A stretch of 64,000 nt of DNA from positions 4,384,501 through 4,448,500 of the forward strand of contig NZ_CP089211.1 in NCBI RefSeq assembly GCF_021183825.1, in the 5' to 3' direction. A program made the position numbers and the translations under genes. Below are positions 16,661 through 24,827 of this stretch, in pieces. Position 1 is the first letter of the stretch, and each line of letters begins with the position of its first letter. The DNA is from Sinomicrobium kalidii. Its GTDB lineage: Bacteria > Bacteroidota > Bacteroidia > Flavobacteriales > Flavobacteriaceae. The notes below the pieces were generated by a model. The model worked only from the letters and a program-made list of their open reading frames with translations. It did no database searches and was not told the origin of the DNA.

Positions 16661-16672
16661 AATCTAAATAAA
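16661..16672. promoter_or_regulatory. AATCTAAATAAA element, possible Fur site, copy 2
   Basis: Same 12-base word as at 14119-14130. It lies 14 bases after the -7 element and 11 bases before the start codon of the receptor gene. With flanking bases TTTATC it forms a loose inverted repeat (TTTAT...ATAAA). Confidence 0.4.
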
Positions 16673-16683
16673 AATAAATTGCA

Positions 16684-19050
16684 ATGAAAATAAGATCCGT
16701 ACTTGTGGTGTGTTTTACCGCAATTTCGCTGTGGGCTTTTGCACAGCAGAACAATGCTTCCATACACGGTTATGTGACGGATGCAGAGGGCAACCTGATC
16801 GAAGGGGCCAATATCGTTATAGAAGGGTCCGGCCGCGGTGTTTCCTCGAAATCCGACGGGTATTACGAGATAAGGGGATTATCCGGGGGAACCTATCAGG
16901 TAAAGACTTCCGTAGTAGGCCATAAAACAACTTCACAGGAAGTACGGCTCGGAGAAGGGGACAGCCGTCTGGTAAACTTTGTTCTCGAAGCGGAAGTAAG
17001 CCAACTGAGTGAGGTGGTGCTTTCGGGACATAAAAAGGAAAAATATAATGTAGAGAATGTTTCTTCGACCCTGCGTTTGAACCAGGAATTGATAAAAATA
17101 CCGCAGAACATACAGGTCATTACCGATGATGTATTGCGCGACCAGCAGATCTTCGGTATGCGTGAAGGTGTGGGCCGTAATGTCAGCGGAGTGATGGTTA
17201 TGGAACACTGGGGCAATTATGCGCGGATAAACATGCGGGGTTTCCGTATCCCCGCTTTCAGGAACGGTATGAACTTCACGTCACAATGGGGGCCCGTGGC
17301 TGAAGATATGGCCATGGTAGAGCGTATTGAGATCATAAAAGGCCCGGCCGGGTTTATGCTTTCCGCCGGTGAACCCGCGGGACTGTATAATATTGTCACC
17401 AAGACCCCGAGAGCAACCCCCGGGAGGGAAGTAACGCTTTCCACCGGCAGTTACGGATTGCAAAGGGCTACACTCGATGTCGGGGGAAAAGTGGACAAGG
17501 CCGGCAAGTTGCTGTATCGTTTTAACGCCATGGGACACACCCAAAAGACGCATCAGGAGTACGGTTTTCACGACAAGTATTTGCTGGCGCCGTCATTCAA
17601 ATACCTGTTTAACGAAAATACGACGCTTACCGCACAGTATACCTATCAATATTCGAAGGTGCCGGAACTGGGATCACCTTATGTTTTTTCTCCCAAAGGA
17701 TATCGGGACGTGCCGCGGGATTTCAGTATATCCCATCCGGGGATAGACCCTTCCGTAAACAAGGAACATTCCGCTTTTGTTACTTTTGAGCACAAACTGG
17801 ACCGAAACTGGAGGGTAACAGCGCAGTTGGGCTATCTGTCCGGTGCGCAGGAGAGTTCGGACATCTGGCCGGATGCGGTCAATGAAAACGGGGATATCTA
17901 CCGAAGGCTGTATATTTTCGACGGAGAGGAAGAGCACAAACTGGGACAGGTATTCGTGAACGGGGAAGTACAAACAGGTCCGGTTTCCCATAAAATACTT
18001 GCCGGGCTGGATGTAGGGTCCAAAGATATATTGTATGACTGGGCAGAATCCCATCGTATTGATCCGGAAGATCACCCGTTCAATATTTACGCTCCCGACA
18101 ATTCCCATGCCGTGATCCCCGAACTGGACCGTTCAACGAGCCTTCGGAAAAGGGCAAGTGATGCAGGCACCATCGTGGGACAGCAATACACCGCCTATTA
18201 TGCACAGGATGAACTGGGGTTCTTTGACGACCGGCTCAGGGTAACCCTCGCAGGACGGTATACGAACCTGGATGAGTCTTCATGGTCCGGTAAAACTTCC
18301 GACGGTAAATTTACACCCCGCGCTGGGATCAGCTTTTCCATAGACGATAACACTTCCGTATACGGATTGTACGATCAGGCCTTCTTACCACAGGCGGGTA
18401 CCGACAGGCAGGGAAATACCTTTGATCCCATAGAAGGGAATAATATAGAAGGAGGGATTAAGAAAAAGTGGTTTGACGGCAGGTGGAACACCTCTTTTTC
18501 ATATTTCCGCATTACCAAGGAAAATATGCTGACAGCCGATCCCGAAGACCCGGTGAACAATTCGATCCAGCTTGGGGAAGTGAAGTCAATGGGAGGGGAA
18601 TTTGACCTCAGGGGAGAGATCACTTCCGGACTTGATTTGATTCTCAATTACGCCTATACTGATGTCAGGATAAGCAAGGACACCGATCCCGAGGTGGTAG
18701 GTAAAAGGGTGAGCGGCCACGCCAGGCACATGAGTAACGGATGGCTCAAATACACACTTCAGGATACCGGGCTCAGGGGGCTGAATGTGTCGATGGGATA
18801 CCTTTACATGGCAAAACGTGCCACCTGGGATTCCGTTTGGGGGATAGAAGGCGCCCAGACACTTCCCGATTATTTTCGCCTGGACGGTGCACTGGGATGG
18901 AGCAATGAAAAATTCAGTGTGGCCCTTAACATTAATAACCTGCTGAACGAATATCTATTTTCCGGGTCTTCGTATTCCGACGGACAGTTTTATTCACAAC
19001 AAAGCGAACCCGGAAGGAATTTCCGCCTTACCCTGGGGTACAGGTTTTAA
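16684..19050 (+). CDS. TonB-dependent siderophore receptor
   Basis: A 788-residue outer-membrane receptor. After a signal peptide (cleaved near WAFAQ) comes a carboxypeptidase-regulatory-like domain (about residues 24-100, HGYVTDAEGNLIEGANI), the plug (about 120-240, with PQNIQVITDDVLRDQ, NMRGFRIPA and VERIEIIKGPAGFM) and a 22-strand barrel ending in the aromatic FRLTLGYRF. The plug pattern is that of FhuA/FhuE/FpvA-type ferric-siderophore receptors. It has its own promoter within the iron cluster and is followed by a DUF4198 protein. The siderophore itself cannot be told from sequence. Confidence 0.95.
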   Translation: MKIRSVLVVCFTAISLWAFAQQNNASIHGYVTDAEGNLIEGANIVIEGSGRGVSSKSDGYYEIRGLSGGTYQVKTSVVGHKTTSQEVRLGEGDSRLVNFVLEAEVSQLSEVVLSGHKKEKYNVENVSSTLRLNQELIKIPQNIQVITDDVLRDQQIFGMREGVGRNVSGVMVMEHWGNYARINMRGFRIPAFRNGMNFTSQWGPVAEDMAMVERIEIIKGPAGFMLSAGEPAGLYNIVTKTPRATPGREVTLSTGSYGLQRATLDVGGKVDKAGKLLYRFNAMGHTQKTHQEYGFHDKYLLAPSFKYLFNENTTLTAQYTYQYSKVPELGSPYVFSPKGYRDVPRDFSISHPGIDPSVNKEHSAFVTFEHKLDRNWRVTAQLGYLSGAQESSDIWPDAVNENGDIYRRLYIFDGEEEHKLGQVFVNGEVQTGPVSHKILAGLDVGSKDILYDWAESHRIDPEDHPFNIYAPDNSHAVIPELDRSTSLRKRASDAGTIVGQQYTAYYAQDELGFFDDRLRVTLAGRYTNLDESSWSGKTSDGKFTPRAGISFSIDDNTSVYGLYDQAFLPQAGTDRQGNTFDPIEGNNIEGGIKKKWFDGRWNTSFSYFRITKENMLTADPEDPVNNSIQLGEVKSMGGEFDLRGEITSGLDLILNYAYTDVRISKDTDPEVVGKRVSGHARHMSNGWLKYTLQDTGLRGLNVSMGYLYMAKRATWDSVWGIEGAQTLPDYFRLDGALGWSNEKFSVALNINNLLNEYLFSGSSYSDGQFYSQQSEPGRNFRLTLGYRF

Positions 19051-19090
19051 ACGGAGACAGGGTAACAAAACGATGATAACAAAAACCATT

Positions 19091-19810
19091 ATGATGAAAA
19101 AACTGATGTTGTTAACGATTGCGGTTCTGGGCCTTCAACAGGCCAATGCGCATTTTTTATGGCTGGAGACCGACTCCAGGGGTACACTGAACCAATCGCA
19201 TGAAATACGGGTGTATTTTGGCGAATATACCCTGGGTGCCCGGGAAAAAACGGACGGACATTTTACCTATGCCGAAGATTTTACCCTGCACCTTATCGGC
19301 CCGGAGGGGAAGAAGACCAGGCTCGATAAAAAAGCGGCAACCGATCACTACACGGCTTCTTTTGTTCCGGAGACTGCGGGAGTTTACCGCGTGGTCCTTA
19401 CCAATGACAATGTGGAAGTGGTGGATTACACCGAATACGATCTCGGTATTTTTAAAACGGAATATGCGTCTGTAGCTACCGTACATGTAGGTGCTGAAAA
19501 GAACAGGGGAGCAGAAAAATCTTCCCTCTCCAAACTGGAGGTCATTCCAGTAGACGAAGGGGAAGAGATCGTTTTACAGGTCATTTACGACGGAAAACCG
19601 CTCGCGGAGAACGAACTGAAGGTCTTTTTGCCGGGAGGCTGGGAAAAGACATTGCAGACCGATGAGGAAGGAAAAGTGGCTTTTTCCCTGCCCTGGAATG
19701 AACGGTATGTTGCTGAAACCTCGTTCAAGGAACAGAAACCGGGGACTTTCAAAGGGAAGGACTACGAATATATCTGGCATTTTACCACGTATAGTTTTAA
19801 CAAGAAGTAA
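19091..19810 (+). CDS. DUF4198 domain protein, periplasmic
   Basis: A 239-residue exported protein with a signal peptide (MMKKLMLLTIAVLG, cleavage near QQANA) followed by HFLWLETDS, the typical start of mature DUF4198 proteins, and two Ig-like beta domains. Family members are found beside siderophore receptors and metal transporters and are thought to bind metal or assist uptake. It starts 40 bases after the receptor stop and is surely co-transcribed. ATGs at 19091 and 19094 are both possible; an upstream in-frame ATG at 19073 is less likely. Confidence 0.8.
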   Translation: MMKKLMLLTIAVLGLQQANAHFLWLETDSRGTLNQSHEIRVYFGEYTLGAREKTDGHFTYAEDFTLHLIGPEGKKTRLDKKAATDHYTASFVPETAGVYRVVLTNDNVEVVDYTEYDLGIFKTEYASVATVHVGAEKNRGAEKSSLSKLEVIPVDEGEEIVLQVIYDGKPLAENELKVFLPGGWEKTLQTDEEGKVAFSLPWNERYVAETSFKEQKPGTFKGKDYEYIWHFTTYSFNKK

Positions 19811-19838
19811 CACCACACCGGTTTTTCCGAAAACATGC

Positions 19839-19885
19839 GAAAGCCCTTTCACGTCGTTAATAGCTTGAAAGGGCTTTTCGTTTTC
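19839..19885 (+). terminator. Terminator of the iron cluster
   Basis: GAAAGCCCTTTCA (from 19839) pairs with TGAAAGGGCTTTTC (19865-19878), followed by GTTTTC. It lies between the convergent DUF4198 and HxlR genes. Confidence 0.75.
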
Positions 19886-19924
19886 AAAACTCACTTCGGA
19901 TGTCACCAAACCCTGGAAAACAGG

Positions 19925-20263
19925 CTAAACTTCCGTGTCCCGGAGTTCGCTGCGGCCCCATGCACACATGGCGTCGATAACAGGGATAATGCTCAGTCCT
20001 TTTTCGGTCAGGGAATATTCTACCCTGGGCGGTTTTTCGTTATAGGTTTTCCTGGCGATCAAGCCATAGCTTTCCAGTTCTTTTAACTGCTCAGACAACA
20101 CTTTCCGGGATATGGTGGGGATGAGTACCGTAAATTTTCCGAAACGGACAGTGGCATTCGCCAGGCAGTAAAGAATCACGGGTTTCCACTTGCTCCCCAA
20201 AATATGTGCGGTGTGCAGTACGGGGCAGTTTTCAGGGTTGTTATATATTCCGGGTCTTTTCAT
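19925..20263 (-). CDS. HxlR family transcriptional regulator
   Basis: A 112-residue HxlR-type winged-helix protein. It has the early cysteine (NCPVLHTAHILGSKWKPVIL), the helix-turn-helix GKFTVLIPTISRKVLSEQLK and the wing PPRVEYSLTEKGLSI. Divergent from a short-chain dehydrogenase gene across 115 bases that hold two palindromes, so it most likely controls that gene and itself. Paralogous to the HxlR at 2559-2915, but the operators differ. Confidence 0.92.
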   Translation of the reverse strand: MKRPGIYNNPENCPVLHTAHILGSKWKPVILYCLANATVRFGKFTVLIPTISRKVLSEQLKELESYGLIARKTYNEKPPRVEYSLTEKGLSIIPVIDAMCAWGRSELRDTEV

Positions 20264-20276
20264 TACAGTAAGAACA

Positions 20277-20292
20277 GTTACCTTTTTGTAAC
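20277..20292. promoter_or_regulatory. HxlR operator 1 (GTTAC-N6-GTAAC)
   Basis: GTTAC (20277-20281) and GTAAC (20288-20292) around CTTTTT. It lies 13 bases before the HxlR start codon. A second copy is at 20319-20333, offset by 42 bases, about four helical turns. A leftward TATATTTG (20305-20312 on the minus strand) lies between the two. Confidence 0.7.
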
Positions 20293-20318
20293 CACTTTTT
20301 TATACAAATATACCATTA

Positions 20319-20333
20319 GTTACCTTTTGTAAC
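20319..20333. promoter_or_regulatory. HxlR operator 2 (GTTAC-N5-GTAAC)
   Basis: GTTAC (20319-20323) and GTAAC (20329-20333) around CTTTT, flanked by A and T to give a 6-bp-arm palindrome. It lies 45 bases upstream of the dehydrogenase gene, over or near its promoter. Confidence 0.7.
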
Positions 20334-20378
20334 TGTTTAAAAGCATATCTTGTTCCTGATATCAAAAAACTTGTAAGC

Positions 20379-21008
20379 ATGAAAAAGACTATTGTAATCA
20401 TAGGCGCAGGAAGTGGCATAAGCCTTTCTGTGGCCCGGTTGTTTCTGTCCCGTGGATTTTGCGTGGCTTTGGTTTCAAGGAATACGGATAAACTCCGGGC
20501 ATTGATATCCGGCGAAGAAGTATCCTTTTTTTCCGCGGATGTGACCGATGAAACAAGCATAAAGACAGCTCTCGGGAAGATCAGAAAAACGTACAGCACC
20601 ATTGATATCCTGCATTACAATGCCGCACATATCAGAAAGGCTGGAGTGTTTGAGGATACTCCCGAACAGCTTGTTGCCGATTTCCGGGTGAATGTGGCGG
20701 GACTGCTTACCTGTTCACAAATACTGAGGAAAGATCTCACGGCCTCAGGAGGTGCACTACTCATAACCGGTGGAGGGATAGGCATTCATCCTAATCCGGA
20801 CTATGCTTCTTTGTCCTCGGGAAAGGCTGCATTGCGGAACCTGTCTGCAAGCCTGGAGGCTATCTTTGGTGCACAAGGGGTTTACGTTGGTATACTGACG
20901 GTTAACAATTATGTTACCAAAACATCGGCCCTGCACCATCCCGATAATATTGCCGCGCAGTTCTGGAACATGTATTCCGACCGAAAGGTGTTTGAAGTGC
21001 AATTATAA
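20379..21008 (+). CDS. Short-chain dehydrogenase/reductase-like protein with degenerate active site
   Basis: A 209-residue SDR-fold protein: cofactor motif GAGSGIS (residues 9-15), NAAHI near residue 81 in place of NNAG, and the helix SSGKAALRNL with Lys149. The catalytic YxxxK is not intact: the residue four before Lys149 is Leu145 and the nearest tyrosine, Tyr142, is seven before. The usual serine region reads ITGGGIG. It may bind NAD(P) without normal SDR chemistry, or use a shifted tyrosine. Divergent from an HxlR regulator that probably represses it. Confidence 0.82.
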   Translation: MKKTIVIIGAGSGISLSVARLFLSRGFCVALVSRNTDKLRALISGEEVSFFSADVTDETSIKTALGKIRKTYSTIDILHYNAAHIRKAGVFEDTPEQLVADFRVNVAGLLTCSQILRKDLTASGGALLITGGGIGIHPNPDYASLSSGKAALRNLSASLEAIFGAQGVYVGILTVNNYVTKTSALHHPDNIAAQFWNMYSDRKVFEVQL

Positions 21009-21052
21009 AACCGGGTGAAGGGGGAGGGTGTCACAATACTCCTCCTTCGGTC

Positions 21053-21520
21053 TTACTTATCGTCGTCACACTTGTGTTTCCTCTTCAGCCTGTGCAGCAG
21101 TTCACGATTGAAGTCCCGCTCCGCCCGCTTGAGGAGCAGGATTTTTTTAGGAGGTAATATTTTCTTCAGTTTGTCTGTGAGTTCCACTTCCTCCAGGTAC
21201 ATCTTTTTTTCGATGACTTCCAGTTCGGCGAGGAGTTTATTTGCTTCTTTGTCTGACATCCGGTCTACTTCGCCGTTCCTTATTTTCAGTTTGATATTCT
21301 TGTATTCCTGGTGCCTCAGGCCGGAAACGTTATCATAGAATTTGTTGTATACGGGCCAGAATTCCTGGGCTTCGGCAGTGGAAAGCGAAAGTTTTTCGGT
21401 AATATAAGCCACTTTAAGGGCCTTGATGCGTTCTTTTTTACTCTTTTCCTGTGCCTGTACGGTGAGTGCAGCAGAAAACAGCATTAATAGAATAAAGAAC
21501 AGTGTTTTAGGTGATTTCAT
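21053..21520 (-). CDS. Exported helical protein after ECF operon (Spy/CpxP-like size)
   Basis: A 155-residue protein with a signal peptide (MKSPKTLFFILLMLFSAALT, cleavage near VQAQ), followed by highly charged helices with KVAYITEKLSLSTAEAQEFWPVY, a pattern seen in Bacteroidota proteins that sit in ECF sigma operons and resemble Spy/CpxP periplasmic chaperones. The ATG at 21520 gives the signal peptide; an earlier in-frame start would add 12 residues. Third gene of the leftward ECF operon. Function inferred only. Confidence 0.72.
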   Translation of the reverse strand: MKSPKTLFFILLMLFSAALTVQAQEKSKKERIKALKVAYITEKLSLSTAEAQEFWPVYNKFYDNVSGLRHQEYKNIKLKIRNGEVDRMSDKEANKLLAELEVIEKKMYLEEVELTDKLKKILPPKKILLLKRAERDFNRELLHRLKRKHKCDDDK

Positions 21521-21548
21521 CGGTTGTGTATTTTGTACAAATGGAAAA

Positions 21549-22094
21549 TCATTCATTTAAATTAATATCGGAATAATCCGTCAGGTTTTCCTCCAGGTAA
21601 CTTATAACATCATCGTCGTTCAGGGAAGAAAAGCTAATAGTGTCCAGATCGGCTGTGTTCAGCAGTTCGGTAACGTCTTCGGTGTAAAGGGGCAGCATGT
21701 TGTTATTAATATAAAATTCGATATCTTCCTGCGGTATGTTGGTAATGGAATAGGCTTTTTCAGACCTGGCAGGAAAAAAATCCACCTGGAAAACCGTGGC
21801 AAGAATCACTATGGCAGCGGCAGCCGTTGCTATGGCATAACCGATGTCCCGGAGGCTGTAAACAGGAGTTTTTCGCCGTGGCCGGGAAAAACCCTTATCC
21901 CTGCTTTTTCCCCCGACGGTTGATAACACCCGGTCTTCCATTTGTTCGAGGTAACCGTCAGGGAGACTAAAACCATCCTTTTCCGGCAGCTTCCGGTTTA
22001 AGGTAACAGCTTGCATGATCCTGTCTTCCAGAGTGTCGAAATAACCTTCGGGAGCCCGGAATCCGCTTTTCCTGTTTGTTTTTTTATAGTCCAT
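21549..22094 (-). CDS. Membrane protein, probable anti-sigma partner, with internal repeat
   Basis: A 181-residue protein with one membrane helix (about residues 84-101, YAIATAAAAIVILATVF). The cytoplasmic part has a 20-residue module repeated with a 30-residue period: residues 11-30 (GFRAPEGYFDTLEDRIMQAV) and 41-60 (GFSLPDGYLEQMEDRVLSTV). The C-terminal part is acidic and should be periplasmic. Its place between the ECF sigma gene and an exported helical protein suggests an anti-sigma role. No standard zinc-finger motif is present. Confidence 0.72.
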   Translation of the reverse strand: MDYKKTNRKSGFRAPEGYFDTLEDRIMQAVTLNRKLPEKDGFSLPDGYLEQMEDRVLSTVGGKSRDKGFSRPRRKTPVYSLRDIGYAIATAAAAIVILATVFQVDFFPARSEKAYSITNIPQEDIEFYINNNMLPLYTEDVTELLNTADLDTISFSSLNDDDVISYLEENLTDYSDINLNE

Positions 22095-22124
22095 AACTAT
22101 TTGACTGTTTTGTAAATAGAAGGT

Positions 22125-22667
22125 TTAATCTGTGGTTAAAAACTGTTCTATTTTTTTTACGGCATGATGATATGAGGCTTTTAATGCACCGACCGAAGTA
22201 TCCAGTATTTCAGATATTTCTTCGTAAGTGAGCGCTTCAAAATATTTCATATTGAACACCAGTTTCTGTTTTTCGGGAAGGGTAGCTACGGCCCGTTGTA
22301 ATTTCAACTGTATTTCGTCACCGTCAAAATAGGTATCGGCCCGAAGGTTTTTTACCAGGTTTTCCCGGAGTTCCGAATCGCCGATCCCTTTCCTTTTGGC
22401 CCTGGCATTTAAAAAAGTAATGGATTCGTTGATGGCTATGCGGTATATCCACGAAAACAAGCTGCTCTCTCCCTTGAACGAATCTATATTGCGGTATATT
22501 TTTATGAATGTATTCTGGAGGACATCATCTGTATCGTCATGGTTGATCACCATTCTCCGGATATGCCAGTACAATCTTTCCTTGTATTGGGAAATGAGTT
22601 CCCTGAAAGCCTTTTCGCGTGTATCTTGATCTTTTAACTGACGTATTAATCCGGAATCTGGCACCAC
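22125..22667 (-). CDS. ECF-type RNA polymerase sigma factor
   Basis: A 180-residue sigma-70 ECF protein. Region 2 is visible in ELISQYKERLYWHIRRM, DTDDVLQNTFIKIYRNI and SWIYRIAINESITFLN; region 4 in LTYEEISEILDTSVGAL and ASYHHAVKKIEQFL. Start is GTG at 22667 (a second GTG follows immediately). It leads a leftward three-gene operon with the membrane partner and the exported helical protein, an envelope-stress-type arrangement. The signal is unknown. Confidence 0.92.
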   Translation of the reverse strand: MVPDSGLIRQLKDQDTREKAFRELISQYKERLYWHIRRMVINHDDTDDVLQNTFIKIYRNIDSFKGESSLFSWIYRIAINESITFLNARAKRKGIGDSELRENLVKNLRADTYFDGDEIQLKLQRAVATLPEKQKLVFNMKYFEALTYEEISEILDTSVGALKASYHHAVKKIEQFLTTD

Positions 22668-22882
22668 GTAATCTCTCTGTATTGGATTGTAAGTTATTAA
22701 AAAGTTTCAAAGTATTAAATTAACAAAAAAAGATGGTATAGTTAGGTTTTATATGTATTTTTTTATGCCTTTTTTTGATAAAAACAAAAAAATATAATTA
22801 ACTTCGGGCCAACTTTTTGACCAACCAATTCTTTTTTTGCTTATATATAGGGTGAAAAAAGCCCAGGTCTTACTGTGAACAC

Positions 22883-22912
22883 GCATCCGTCTTTCCCGAC
22901 GGATGCTTTTTT
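22883..22912 (+). terminator. Rightward hairpin terminator without an upstream gene
   Basis: GCATCCGTC (22883-22891) and GACGGATGC (22898-22906) form a perfect 9-bp stem with a 6-base loop, followed by six T on the plus strand. Both flanking genes point left, so there is no annotated rightward transcript to end. On the minus strand no T run follows. Confidence 0.6.
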
Positions 22913-22927
22913 ATGTGCTTTTACCGT

Positions 22928-24754
22928 TTAATCGAAAGATTGCATGTCTACCAGTTTCTTGTAGGTACCGTTCCTTGCCATCAGTTCGTCATGTGTGCCC
23001 TGCTCGGCTATTTCACCTTTTTGCATCACTACAATAAGATCGGCGTTCTGTATGGTGGAAAGACGGTGTGCAATAACCAGGGAAGTCCTGTTTTTCATCA
23101 TGTTTTCCAGAGCGTTCTGTACGAGCTTCTCGCTTTCGGTATCCAGGGCCGAGGTGGCTTCGTCCAGGATCATGATAGGCGGGTTTTTCAATACGGCGCG
23201 GGCAATACTCAACCGCTGTTTTTGCCCCCCGGAAAGTTTGTTACCGCTATCCCCGATGTTGGTATATATCCCGTTGGGGAGTTGCTGTACAAACTCATAG
23301 GCATTGGCCACCTTCAGGGCTTCCTCGACCTCCTGGTCGGAAGCGTCTTCTTTTCCCAGGGCAACATTGGTCTTTACGGTATCGTTGAACAGGATGGAAT
23401 CCTGTGTAACCAGTCCCATTAATCCGCGGAGTGACTGAAGCTCCATATTCCTGATATCCGTACCGTCTATGGAAATACTGCCCTGCTGTACATCGTAAAA
23501 ACGGGTGATCAGATTGGCGATGGTACTTTTTCCGCTACCGGACTGTCCCACCAGGGCTATGGTTTTTCCTTTGGGGATACGAAGGGAGAAGTTTTTCAGT
23601 ACTTTTTCTTCTTCGTATTGAAAATTGATATTTTGTATGTTGATCTCTTTGTCAAAACTGTTTTTTCGGACTGCATTTTCGGTATCGGCAATGGGGTTTT
23701 TCTCTTCGAGGATACTCAGTACCCTTTCTGCTGCGGCATTTCCCTTTTTTACTCCATAAGAAGCCTTGGAGATCGATTTTGCGGGAGTGAGGATGTTATA
23801 GGCCAGTCCCATATATGCAATAAATGTAGCTCCGCTCAGGCTATTTTCTATGAGGACCATGTGCCCGCCGTACCACAGCAGTATGGCAATGACGATAATA
23901 CCCAGAAACTCACTGGCAGGAGAGGCAAGGTTCTGGCGATTGAGTATCTTGTTGGACAGGTTATAGAACCGTTTTGTGGAATCCCGGAACCGCTTGTTGA
24001 AATAGTTTTCGGAATTAAATCCTTTGATGACTTTAAGGCCCCCGAGGGTTTCTTCTATTACGGAAAGGAAATAGCCCTGTTCCAGTTGGGCCTTGTCTGA
24101 TTGTTTCTTTAGCCGTTTCCCGATCATGGATATGATAAAGCCCGATACGGGAATAAAAATAAACACGAACAGGGTGAGCTTAGGACTCAATGCGAACATG
24201 GCCACAATAGTGAAAATAATGGTAAGGGGCTCCCGAACCACCAGTTCCAGGATAGAGAGAAAGGAATGCTGAATTTCCAATACATCAGAGGAAATACGGG
24301 CTATGACATCGCCTTTCCGTTTTTCCGAAAAATAGGCGATGGGCAGTTCCACTACTTTTTTATACATGGCATTGCGAACATCCTTTAAAACCCCGTTCCT
24401 CAGAAAGGTGATGAAGAACATGGCCAGGTAATTGAAGAAGTTCTTCAGCAGGAACAGGGAAATGATGACAACGACCATGACCCCGAGCGTGTATTCCGCT
24501 CCTTTTGTGCTTCTGGTTGTTGTGATATAATAGTTGAGGTAATCTTCAATATAGGGTTTGAGATGTGCCAATCCTTCATAGACCGGGGGGGTGGTAATAT
24601 TTTCCGCATCGCCGAACAACACGGTGAGCATGGGAATCAGCGATACCATGGAGAGCGTTGCAAACAGCGCATAAAAAATATTACAGATGATGTTGAACAC
24701 TGCATACTTTTTATAGGGCCGGGCAAAGCGGAAAATCTTTTTGAAATAATTCAT
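22928..24754 (-). CDS. ABC exporter, fused membrane and ATPase domains (MsbA-like)
   Basis: A 608-residue half-transporter. Six membrane helices occupy about residues 18-330. The ATPase domain has Walker A GQSGSGKST near residue 405, the signature LSGGQKQRLSIARA and Walker B PPIMILDEATSALD, with the switch histidine in IAHRLST. It should work as a homodimer in the inner membrane exporting a lipid or drug; the likeness is to MsbA-type lipid flippases. Followed on the minus strand by no further gene until the ECF operon. Confidence 0.92.
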   Translation of the reverse strand: MNYFKKIFRFARPYKKYAVFNIICNIFYALFATLSMVSLIPMLTVLFGDAENITTPPVYEGLAHLKPYIEDYLNYYITTTRSTKGAEYTLGVMVVVIISLFLLKNFFNYLAMFFITFLRNGVLKDVRNAMYKKVVELPIAYFSEKRKGDVIARISSDVLEIQHSFLSILELVVREPLTIIFTIVAMFALSPKLTLFVFIFIPVSGFIISMIGKRLKKQSDKAQLEQGYFLSVIEETLGGLKVIKGFNSENYFNKRFRDSTKRFYNLSNKILNRQNLASPASEFLGIIVIAILLWYGGHMVLIENSLSGATFIAYMGLAYNILTPAKSISKASYGVKKGNAAAERVLSILEEKNPIADTENAVRKNSFDKEINIQNINFQYEEEKVLKNFSLRIPKGKTIALVGQSGSGKSTIANLITRFYDVQQGSISIDGTDIRNMELQSLRGLMGLVTQDSILFNDTVKTNVALGKEDASDQEVEEALKVANAYEFVQQLPNGIYTNIGDSGNKLSGGQKQRLSIARAVLKNPPIMILDEATSALDTESEKLVQNALENMMKNRTSLVIAHRLSTIQNADLIVVMQKGEIAEQGTHDELMARNGTYKKLVDMQSFD

Positions 24755-24827
24755 TCAGTCTCTGTATTTATATAAATATTTTCCCGTAGAATATTTACCG
24801 GGAAACAGCCGGGTAACCGGAAAACGG

